A DNA stretch of 64,000 nucleotides from assembly GCF_900108295.1 (NCBI RefSeq), contig NZ_FNWK01000001.1:1984001-2048000 (forward strand), given 5' to 3'. Positions within the stretch are counted from its first letter, which is position 1. The number at the start of each line of letters is the position of its first letter. The position numbers and the translations under genes are program-made. Under the pieces are notes generated by a model. The model was not told where the DNA came from, made no database searches, and worked only from the letters and a program-made list of their open reading frames with translations. Of this stretch, positions 26,754 to 33,837 are shown in pieces. The DNA comes from Sphingopyxis sp. YR583. GTDB lineage: Bacteria > Pseudomonadota > Alphaproteobacteria > Sphingomonadales > Sphingomonadaceae.

Positions 26754-26783
26754 CAACATACCGACTAGTTGGTATGTTGTCAA
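26754..26783 (-). promoter_or_regulatory. TetR-type operator overlapping a sigma70-like promoter
   Basis: CAACATACC (26754-26762) and GGTATGTTG (26771-26779) are perfect 9-bp inverted arms around a central ACTAGT. On the minus strand a -35 TTGACA (26778-26783) and a -10 TATGTT (26755-26760) are spaced by exactly 17 bp, so the palindrome covers the spacer and the -10. This is the layout of an autorepressed TetR promoter. The regulator's ATG (26747) begins 7 nt past the -10. Confidence 0.85.
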
Positions 26784-26909
26784 ATCCGGCTCGGACCCGA
26801 TGCTGCGCGGCACTTTCGCCAACATCCGAAAAAGACTCGACCTTCCCGCCACTTCGCCTAAAGAGGGTTTGGAACAAAGGGGGCACATCGGCGCAGTTCC
26901 GGGGGGAAT

Positions 26910-28418
26910 ATGGTCGCAGTCGTTTCAACCACGGCCTATCTCGGCATCGAGGCGCGCGGCGTCGAGGTGCAGTGCCAGGTCACGCCCGGCGTGCCGCGCT
27001 TCGTCGTCGTCGGCCTGCCCGACAAGGCGGTCGGCGAAAGTCGGGAGCGCGTCCGCGCCGCGATCGCCGCGATCGGCCTGTCGCTGCCGCCCAAGGTCAT
27101 CACCGTCAACCTGTCGCCCGCCGACCTGCCCAAGGAAGGCTCGCATTACGACCTGCCGATCGCGCTCGCTTTGCTCGGCGCGATGGGGGTGATCGATGCC
27201 GAAACACTCGCCTCCTACGTCGTCGTCGGCGAACTCGGCCTCGACGGGCGCGTCGCGGCGTCGCCGGGGGTGCTGCTCGCTGCCATCCATGCCGGAAGCG
27301 CCGGGCTCGGGCTGATCTGTCCTGCGGCGCAGGGGCCGGAGGCCGCATGGGCGGGCAATGTCGAGGTGCTCGGCGCGCCCGACCTTCTCTCGCTGCTCAA
27401 TCATTTCAGGGGCAATGCGCCGCTCGCGCCGCCGGTGCCGGGCGAGATCGAAGTGCCCGAGCGCACCGTGGATCTCCGTCAGGTAAAGGGGCAGGAGACC
27501 GCGAAGCGTGCGCTCGAAATCGCCGCGGCGGGGGCGCATAATCTGATGATGTCGGGGCCGCCGGGGGCGGGCAAGTCGCTGATGGCGGCGTGCATGCCCG
27601 GCATCCTGCCCGACCTCACCCCTGCCGAAGCGCTCGAAGTGTCGATGATCGCGTCGGTTGCCGGACATCTCGAAGGCGGCCGCCTGATCCGCGCGCGCCC
27701 GTTTCGCAGCCCGCATCATTCGGCGTCGATGCCCGCGCTCGTCGGCGGCGGGCTGCGCGTACGGCCGGGCGAGGTTAGCCTCGCGCATCTGGGGGTCCTG
27801 TTCCTCGACGAATTGCCCGAATTCCAGCGCGGGGTGCTCGATTCGCTGCGCCAGCCGCTCGAAACGGGCGAGGTCAGCGTTGCGCGCGCCAATGCGCATG
27901 TGACCTTCCCCGCGCGCGTGCAGTTGGTGGCGGCGATGAACCCGTGCCGCTGCGGCCATCTCGGCGACCCGGCGCTCGCGTGCAGCCGCGCACCGCGCTG
28001 CGCCGCCGACTATCAGGCGAAGCTCTCGGGGCCCTTGCTTGATCGTATCGACCTGCATGTCGAGGTACAGGCGGTGAGCGCCGCCGACCTCGTCCTGCCG
28101 CCGCCCGCCGAGGGCAGCGCGGAGGTCGCGTCGCGTGTCGCGGCGGCGCGCGATGTGCAGACCGCGCGCTATGCGGCGCACAAGGCGCGGACCAATGCCG
28201 AAATCGACGGCGAATTGATCGAAGCGGTCGCGACGCCCGACGATGCGGGACGCAAGCTGCTGGCACAGGCGGCCGAAGCGATGCGGCTGTCGGCGCGCGG
28301 CTATACGCGGATCCTGCGCGTCGCGCGCACCATCGCCGATCTGGCGGGCAGCGACGACATCGGACGCATCCACATCGCCGAGGCGCTCAGCTATCGGCGG
28401 CAGGCGCCGAGGAACTGA
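26910..28418 (+). CDS. comM: YifB/ComM family AAA+ ATPase
   Basis: The 502-residue ATPase has an N-terminal Lon-protease-like/ChlI domain (about 20-145), Walker A GPPGAGKS (216-223), Walker B VLFLDE (296-301), FRSPHHSASMPALVGGG, and a Zn-like loop CRCGHLGDPALACSRAPRC before a C-terminal helical domain. ComM drives branch migration of integrated DNA during natural transformation in other bacteria; a role in homologous recombination here is inferred. It is divergent from the TetR gene and has AGTTCCGGGGGGAAT before the ATG. Confidence 0.94.
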   Translation: MVAVVSTTAYLGIEARGVEVQCQVTPGVPRFVVVGLPDKAVGESRERVRAAIAAIGLSLPPKVITVNLSPADLPKEGSHYDLPIALALLGAMGVIDAETLASYVVVGELGLDGRVAASPGVLLAAIHAGSAGLGLICPAAQGPEAAWAGNVEVLGAPDLLSLLNHFRGNAPLAPPVPGEIEVPERTVDLRQVKGQETAKRALEIAAAGAHNLMMSGPPGAGKSLMAACMPGILPDLTPAEALEVSMIASVAGHLEGGRLIRARPFRSPHHSASMPALVGGGLRVRPGEVSLAHLGVLFLDELPEFQRGVLDSLRQPLETGEVSVARANAHVTFPARVQLVAAMNPCRCGHLGDPALACSRAPRCAADYQAKLSGPLLDRIDLHVEVQAVSAADLVLPPPAEGSAEVASRVAAARDVQTARYAAHKARTNAEIDGELIEAVATPDDAGRKLLAQAAEAMRLSARGYTRILRVARTIADLAGSDDIGRIHIAEALSYRRQAPRN

Positions 28419-28711
28419 TGGACGAGCTTGTCTTTGAAACCGTCATCATCGAATGGCGGGGTCCCGCGCCCTTCCTCTTTGCGCCGGTCCCGGACGAACA
28501 TATCGGTGCCATCCGCTATGCGGCGATGACCGAAAGCTATGGCTGGGGCGTCGTGCCGGTGGTGGCGACGATCGGCGACACGCTGTTTGCGACCTCGCTG
28601 TTCCCGCGCGAGGGCGGCTATTTGCTGCCGGTGAAGGTCGCGGTCCAGAAGTCGGAGCAGGTTGGCGTCGGCGACCGGATCGCGGTCCGCATGCGGGTCG
28701 GCCGCGCCTAG
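28418..28711 (+). CDS. DUF1905 domain protein
   Basis: The 97-residue protein has the DUF1905 beta-barrel pattern: VFETVIIEWRGPAPFLFAPVP, then GWGVVPVVATIGDTLFATSLFP and YLLPVKVAVQKSE, ending VGDRIAVRMRVG. The ATG overlaps the comM stop (TGATG). The function of the domain is unknown; it is sometimes fused to YdeI-type OmdA proteins. Confidence 0.9.
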   Translation: MDELVFETVIIEWRGPAPFLFAPVPDEHIGAIRYAAMTESYGWGVVPVVATIGDTLFATSLFPREGGYLLPVKVAVQKSEQVGVGDRIAVRMRVGRA

Positions 28712-28773
28712 GCTCGCGCGAATCTCGCCATGGTGGTAAAGATTTTCGAACATATTGATGCGATGGGGTAGGG

Positions 28774-30531
28774 ATGATCGCGGCGGGCAATCTTCTGGCG
28801 CACCTGTGCGGCCGGCTCGGGATGGGCTTCGCCCTGCTCGTGCTTGGGCTGTGGGCGCTGCCGGCTGCCGCAGCGATCCTCGATGTCGACCGCGACCTGT
28901 GCCACGCGCAAAGCGGGCTTGCCGCGTCCGACACCGCACTCCCCACGCTTCGCTTTTCGTGCAGCGGAAGTCCGGCGGGATATCAGCAGGCAAGCCTCTG
29001 GCTTCGCGCGCCGATCGGCGGCGCGGACGCGGCGCGGGGCGATGCCGCCCTGATGGTCCACCAATCGCGCTTCGATCGGCTTGCCGTGGCCTTTTCCTAT
29101 GCCGATGGCACAACGCGCTGGCAGCAGGTGCGGGCGGGCGATTACGGTGCCCATTGGCGCACCGGCGGACAGATATTGTTCGAAGCGCCCGAACGCGGTG
29201 CGGCGTTGACCGCGGTGACCATGCGATTCGACGGCCTGTCGAGCCATCGGTTCGTCCGGGCGCGGATCATCCCGAAAGCCGAGGCGGGAATGCAGGCGGC
29301 CGGCATGGCCGCGGCGGCCGGCGCGGCGCTCACCCTGTTGCTTGTGAGCTGCATCTACAGCCTGTCGCTCGCCTTTGCGGTGCGTCGCCAGTATCTGGCC
29401 TGGCAGGCGGCCTGGTCGGGCACGATGCTGCTTTGGGGCGCGCTCTGGTCGCAAATTCATCTGGCGCTGATACCGGGGCTGGCGGGGACGGTGACGACCC
29501 AGATCTGTACCTTTCTGTCGTGTCTCGCCATCGCGCTTGCGACGATCAGCGCAGCGACCGCCGTCGATCGCGGCAGGGCGCCGAAATGGCTTCGCACCGC
29601 GGCGCTCGTCTGCGGTTTGGGTGTCGGGATAGCGGGCATTCCGCTGGCGCTGATCCGCGGCGAAAGCCTCGGGCCGCTCGCGGACATCCTGGGACTGGTG
29701 ATCATCGCCGATCTGCTGGCGGTGACGGCCTATGTCGGCTGGGCGTGGCGGCGCGGTTCGGTCGAGGCTCGGGACTTCCTGGCGGCGTGGGGGCTGCCGA
29801 TGGCGGTGCTCGCGATCATCCATATCGTCGACGTCGAGAATGGTTTCTGGGGCGGCGGGTCGAAGCTGCTGGTCCTTGCGGCGGCGACCTGGCAGGCGCT
29901 GTGGCTCGCGGCGGCAGCGACGCGCCGGCTTGCGCATCTCAGGATCGAACGCGACCATGCGCGCAGCGCCGAAGCGCAGGCGCAGCAGCTCGCGCGGCGC
30001 GATCCGCTCACCGGCCTGCCCAACCGCCGTGGTTTCGTCGAGAGTGTGACGCCGCTACTCGATCGCGCGCGGGCGGATAATCTGCCGGCAGCCCTGCTGC
30101 TCGTCGACATCGATCGCTTCAAGTCGATCAACGATATCTATGGCCATGATTCGGGCGACGTCGTGCTGTGCGGCATCGCGCGCCGGATCGAACGCTGGGA
30201 AGGCGCGATGTGTACCGTCGCGCGGCTCGGCGGCGAGGAGTTCGGGCTGCTGACGATCGGGATGGAAGGGATCATCCTCGGCCGCTTCGCCGAGAGTGTC
30301 CGGCGCGGGATTGCCGCGTGCGATCATAGTGAGACGGTTGGCGACCGGCCAGTCACCGCCAGCGTCGGCGTGGCCGAGGTTCGGCCAGCGTGCGATTTCC
30401 AGCAATTATACCGGCTTGCCGACGAGGCGCTCTATGATGCCAAGCGCGGCGGACGCAACAAAGTCGTGGTCCAGCGGCATTATGACGCGCCGGAGCGCGC
30501 GGCGGGCCGCGAGGTCGCCATATCGAATTGA
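28774..30531 (+). CDS. Membrane-bound diguanylate cyclase (GGDEF)
   Basis: The 585-residue protein has a signal segment (about 15-37), a periplasmic beta-rich sensory region (about 38-175, resembling 7TMR-DISMED2), seven membrane helices (about 180-395) and a C-terminal GGDEF domain. The domain has DPLTGLPNRRGFVE, LLVDIDRFKSINDIYGHDSGD and the active-site GGEEF beginning at residue 486. It should make cyclic di-GMP. The R-x-x-D inhibitory site normally just before GGEEF is absent (sequence GAMCTVAR), so feedback inhibition by product is unlikely. No partner gene is near. Confidence 0.95.
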   Translation: MIAAGNLLAHLCGRLGMGFALLVLGLWALPAAAAILDVDRDLCHAQSGLAASDTALPTLRFSCSGSPAGYQQASLWLRAPIGGADAARGDAALMVHQSRFDRLAVAFSYADGTTRWQQVRAGDYGAHWRTGGQILFEAPERGAALTAVTMRFDGLSSHRFVRARIIPKAEAGMQAAGMAAAAGAALTLLLVSCIYSLSLAFAVRRQYLAWQAAWSGTMLLWGALWSQIHLALIPGLAGTVTTQICTFLSCLAIALATISAATAVDRGRAPKWLRTAALVCGLGVGIAGIPLALIRGESLGPLADILGLVIIADLLAVTAYVGWAWRRGSVEARDFLAAWGLPMAVLAIIHIVDVENGFWGGGSKLLVLAAATWQALWLAAAATRRLAHLRIERDHARSAEAQAQQLARRDPLTGLPNRRGFVESVTPLLDRARADNLPAALLLVDIDRFKSINDIYGHDSGDVVLCGIARRIERWEGAMCTVARLGGEEFGLLTIGMEGIILGRFAESVRRGIAACDHSETVGDRPVTASVGVAEVRPACDFQQLYRLADEALYDAKRGGRNKVVVQRHYDAPERAAGREVAISN

Positions 30532-30533
30532 AG

Positions 30534-30553
30534 GGGCCGCGCGACCGCGGCCC
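30534..30553. terminator. Hairpin between convergent genes
   Basis: GGGCCGCG (30534-30541) pairs perfectly with CGCGGCCC (30546-30553) around a 4-nt loop, placed between the stops of the diguanylate cyclase and the bactofilin gene. No poly-U tail is present, so it is probably a bidirectional or Rho-assisted terminator. Confidence 0.6.
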
Positions 30554-30567
30554 GATCACAAGCCGGC

Positions 30568-31020
30568 TTAGTTGGAGACGACTTCGAGCGGCGGCGGGGC
30601 TTTCGCCGCGGCGGCGCCATGGCGGCGGTGGCTCAGCTTGCCTTCGACCTTGCCGCCATTTTCGATCGTGATGTTTTCATAGGTGACGTCGCCGGTGATC
30701 CGCGCGGTTGCGTGGACGATCAGCGTTTTCGCCTCGATCGCGCCGTCGAGCAGGCCTGCTATCTTCGCGGTTTCGGCGATGACCGAACCCTTGATCTCGC
30801 TCGCTTCGCCCTGGACGAGGTTGGCGCATTTCAGGTCGCCGTCGATCTTGCCGTCGACATGCAGGTCGACGCTGGCCGACACATTGCCGGTGACGACGAC
30901 ATCCGATCCGAGGATCGAAAAGGTCGTGTGACGCGAACCGGTCGCCATCTTAGCGGGCACCGCGGACGGCAGCGACGGAACCGACTCGCTGTCGGGCGTC
31001 GTCTTTGACTTCGAGAACAT
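30568..31020 (-). CDS. Bactofilin (polymer-forming cytoskeletal protein)
   Basis: This 150-residue bactofilin has a short flexible N-terminus, a right-handed beta-helix core (about 33-130; repeats such as VVVTGNVSASVDLHVDGKID, VQGEASEIKGSVIAETAKI, ITGDVTYENITIENGGKVEG) and a Pro/Ala tail. Bactofilins polymerise without nucleotides at membranes and organise cell-wall enzymes. The gene begins inside the M23 peptidase gene (71-bp overlap), preceded by GGAGGCC. This matches the known pairing of bactofilins with M23/LmdC-type peptidases in alphaproteobacteria. Confidence 0.95.
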   Translation of the reverse strand: MFSKSKTTPDSESVPSLPSAVPAKMATGSRHTTFSILGSDVVVTGNVSASVDLHVDGKIDGDLKCANLVQGEASEIKGSVIAETAKIAGLLDGAIEAKTLIVHATARITGDVTYENITIENGGKVEGKLSHRRHGAAAAKAPPPLEVVSN

Positions 31021-32161
31021 CGGCTTTGGCCTCCAGGAAGCGGCGCGGGTTGACCGCGACGCCATTCAAACGGACTTCGAAATGCAGGTGGCTGCCGGTC
31101 GAACGGCCGGTCGAGCCCATTTTGGCGATCTGCTCGCCGGCGGCGACCTGCGCACCGACCTTGGACGTAAAGCCCGACAAGTGGGCGTAGCGGGTCAATA
31201 TGCCCTGGCCGTGATCGACCTCGACGACATTGCCGTATCCCGACTTCTGCCCGACATAGACGACGCGGCCGGGGGCGGCGGCGAGGATCGGGGTGCCCAT
31301 CGGTCCGGGGAAGTCGAGCCCCGAATGCATCGCGCCGGCGCCGGTGAAGGGGTCGCTGCGATAGCCGAAGCTCGACGAGAGCATCAGCACGTTCGCGGGC
31401 TGGCCCGACGGGATCGCGACGAGCGTGCGTTCGAGCACCTCCATGCGGAACAGCGCGCTTTCGAGCGCGGCGAAGGATTTGCCCAGCGAGCTCGCGCGGC
31501 CCTTGGCTCCGCGATAGGGAATGAACGGACCACCGCGGCCCGCCGCGGCGTTGCGGATCAGTGCCGCCGGGTTCATGCCCAGCTTGGCGACGGCGCCTTC
31601 GGCCTTGGCCGCGCGTTCGTTGACCGCGGTCAACAGGCGGTTGGCGAAATCTTCTTGCCGCGCTTCGAGGCGGGCAAGGATCTGCGCTTCGGGCGGCAGG
31701 TTTGGGTCGATCAGCGCACTGGTCTTGAGCGGCGCCTTTTCGGCGGCCGGGGCAGCCGCTTCGGTGCCGGCCTCGGGCGTCACGGCCGCGGGCTCGACGC
31801 CGAAATGAACTTTCGACCATTCTTCGAGCTGTTCCTGCCGGTCTTCGAGGTCGGCGGCGGTTTCGGCGACATTGTCGCGATATTTGGCGATGCGGGCCTC
31901 GGCGGCGCTTGCTTCGGCCTGCTGCGCCGCGACCGCTGCGCGTTCGTCGGCCTTGAGCAACTGGTTGATCAATATGGCGAGCGTGACCGCCGCCCACGCC
32001 AGCAGAACCGCGCCGGCGATCAGCGCGACGCGCTTTTGCCACACGGCGCTGACGCGCAGGAACCGGACATGACCGTGCGTGCGAACGAAGATTTCATGGT
32101 CCTGAAACAGCGCAGAAACGCGCTGGCGCAACTGGCGCAGACCCGTTGTTTTCGATGACAA
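30950..32161 (-). CDS. M23 (LytM-type) peptidase paired with bactofilin
   Basis: The 403-residue inner-membrane protein has one transmembrane helix (about 47-66), an alpha-helical coiled coil (about 70-120), an Ala/Pro linker and a C-terminal M23 domain. Zinc-site residues are visible: His279 and Asp283 in MHSGLDF and His360 in HLHF, plus RYAHLS. It should cleave peptidoglycan cross-links or regulate a hydrolase. Only TTG at 32161 is available as a start after an upstream in-frame TAA, with GGGG 9 nt upstream. Bactofilin starts within its 3' end. Confidence 0.93.
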   Translation of the reverse strand: MSSKTTGLRQLRQRVSALFQDHEIFVRTHGHVRFLRVSAVWQKRVALIAGAVLLAWAAVTLAILINQLLKADERAAVAAQQAEASAAEARIAKYRDNVAETAADLEDRQEQLEEWSKVHFGVEPAAVTPEAGTEAAAPAAEKAPLKTSALIDPNLPPEAQILARLEARQEDFANRLLTAVNERAAKAEGAVAKLGMNPAALIRNAAAGRGGPFIPYRGAKGRASSLGKSFAALESALFRMEVLERTLVAIPSGQPANVLMLSSSFGYRSDPFTGAGAMHSGLDFPGPMGTPILAAAPGRVVYVGQKSGYGNVVEVDHGQGILTRYAHLSGFTSKVGAQVAAGEQIAKMGSTGRSTGSHLHFEVRLNGVAVNPRRFLEAKADVLEVKDDARQRVGSVAAVRGAR

Positions 32162-32391
32162 GTGGCGACCCCATCTTGTGTTTTATTGGAGCCCTCCGCC
32201 CCGATTGATGCGCGCCTTATCAGGCAGCGTTCACCGGAGCGAATCTTTGGGGCAGGAGTCGAGCCGAGTCGAAACCATCGCGCGGTGAACGGTGTCAAAG
32301 GGTGCGAACAATGCCATTTTGGTAGGAAATCGCGGGCGAATCGGCCGATTATATTGACGGCTTGCTTACCAATTTTGGGTAGGGTTAAGCG

Positions 32392-33798
32392 GTGAATATC
32401 ATGGCCGAATCTGCTCGTTCCGCTGCCTCCGAATCGGCAAGCACCCCGTCCGCGCCGGTGGGCGCGCGGCCGCGTTCGGCGGTGAGCGCGGGCGTCGGCA
32501 TCGTCGGCCTCGCGGGTCTGGTGAGCTATTTGCTTATCGCGCGTTTCGCGCCCGACATCGCGGCGTTCCTTGGTATCGACTGGGGCAATCGCGGCGCCAT
32601 GAACGGCCCCAATTCGGCGATTGCGAGCGTGCTCGCGTGCGGATTGCCGATGGTGCTGTGGTCGGTCTTCGTCGACAAGGTACACCGCAATCCGTCGACC
32701 GGAATCGACTGGGAACTGCGCCGTCCGTGGCGCGAGACGCTCGACATCAGCCTGACCAAGCTCGCCGGAATGTGGGCGACATGGGGGCTGATCGCGCTGA
32801 TCTATGCGACGATGCGCTATTATTGGGAGGGCAATTACGCCTTTTCGATGAATCTTCTCGAGACGGTCGCGCCATGGCTGCTGCTCGCGTCGGTAGCCTA
32901 TATGCTGTGGCTCGACCGCCGCATGATCGAACCGCGCGACGGCTGCTGGCAATTCGGCCGCTGGCTGATTGCGCCGGGGCAACCGGTCGACGGCCGTGCG
33001 ATCGGCCATCACCTGCGCGCCTGGGCGGTGAAGGGGTTTTTCACCGCCTTCATGCTGTCGATCGTGCCGGGGAATTTCTCGTCGCTGGTGACGGTGCCGA
33101 TGAGCGAGGTGCTCGCCAACCCCTATATGACCGGCATCTGGGCGATCAATTTCCTCTATCTGGTCGACGTCCATATCGCGACGGTCGGCTATATCCTGAC
33201 GTTGAAACCGCTCGACGCGCATATCCGTACCGCCAATCCCTATGGCATGGCGTGGGTCGCCGCGCTCGTCTGCTACCCGCCCTTCATCCTGATGAACGGT
33301 GGCCCGCTCGACTATCAGGTTAATGGATCCGACTGGGGCTATTGGTTGCAGGGAGATGAGGGCCTGCTGATCGCCTGGGGTATTGTGCTGGTGCTGCTCA
33401 CCGCGGTCTACAGCTGGGCGACGATGGCGTTCGGCATCCGCTTTTCGAACCTGACGCACCGCGGCGTGATTACGCATGGCCCGTATAAATATACGCGCCA
33501 TCCGGCCTATATTTCGAAGAATATGAGCTGGTGGGTCGGCTCGCTGCCGTTCCTCGTCACCGCGGGCGGCTGGGTCGAAGCGGCGCGCAACGTCATCCTG
33601 CTGGGGCTGGTCAGCGGCGTCTATTACTGGCGCGCGAAGACCGAGGAAAAGCATCTCCTCGCGGATCCGGCCTATGTCGCTTACTGGAACTGGGCGCAGG
33701 ACCATGCGCTGGTTCCGCGCTTCTTTGCGAAACTCAGCGGACGAAGGCGCCCGCTGATCCGCCTCGAACCCGACGAGCGCGTCGGGCCGGTGGCCTGA
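32392..33798 (+). CDS. ICMT/PEMT-like integral membrane methyltransferase
   Basis: The 468-residue protein spans the membrane about ten times and ends with the signature HGPYKYTRHPAYISKNMSWW, followed by EEKHLLADPAYVAYW, as in isoprenylcysteine and phospholipid methyltransferases. It probably uses S-adenosylmethionine; the acceptor is unknown. The start is GTG at 32392 or ATG at 32401; both lie behind AGGGTTAAG. It is monocistronic, divergent from the M23 gene across a 230-bp region with no other recognisable gene. Confidence 0.85.
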   Translation: MNIMAESARSAASESASTPSAPVGARPRSAVSAGVGIVGLAGLVSYLLIARFAPDIAAFLGIDWGNRGAMNGPNSAIASVLACGLPMVLWSVFVDKVHRNPSTGIDWELRRPWRETLDISLTKLAGMWATWGLIALIYATMRYYWEGNYAFSMNLLETVAPWLLLASVAYMLWLDRRMIEPRDGCWQFGRWLIAPGQPVDGRAIGHHLRAWAVKGFFTAFMLSIVPGNFSSLVTVPMSEVLANPYMTGIWAINFLYLVDVHIATVGYILTLKPLDAHIRTANPYGMAWVAALVCYPPFILMNGGPLDYQVNGSDWGYWLQGDEGLLIAWGIVLVLLTAVYSWATMAFGIRFSNLTHRGVITHGPYKYTRHPAYISKNMSWWVGSLPFLVTAGGWVEAARNVILLGLVSGVYYWRAKTEEKHLLADPAYVAYWNWAQDHALVPRFFAKLSGRRRPLIRLEPDERVGPVA

Positions 33799-33799
33799 T

Positions 33800-33826
33800 C
33801 CGCGCGGGGAACATGTCCCCGCGCGG
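33800..33826. terminator. 11-bp hairpin between convergent genes
   Basis: CCGCGCGGGGA (33800-33810) pairs perfectly with TCCCCGCGCGG (33816-33826) around a 5-nt loop (ACATG). It sits between the methyltransferase stop (33798) and the TonB-receptor stop (33838), and could terminate both transcripts. A weak U-rich stretch (ATTTG) follows on the plus strand. Confidence 0.75.
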
Positions 33827-33837
33827 CCAGATTTGCA

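Noticed and set aside
26757..26759. Upstream ATG as the start of the TetR gene
   Set aside because: It lies inside the -10 box and operator, so it would be upstream of the predicted transcript start.
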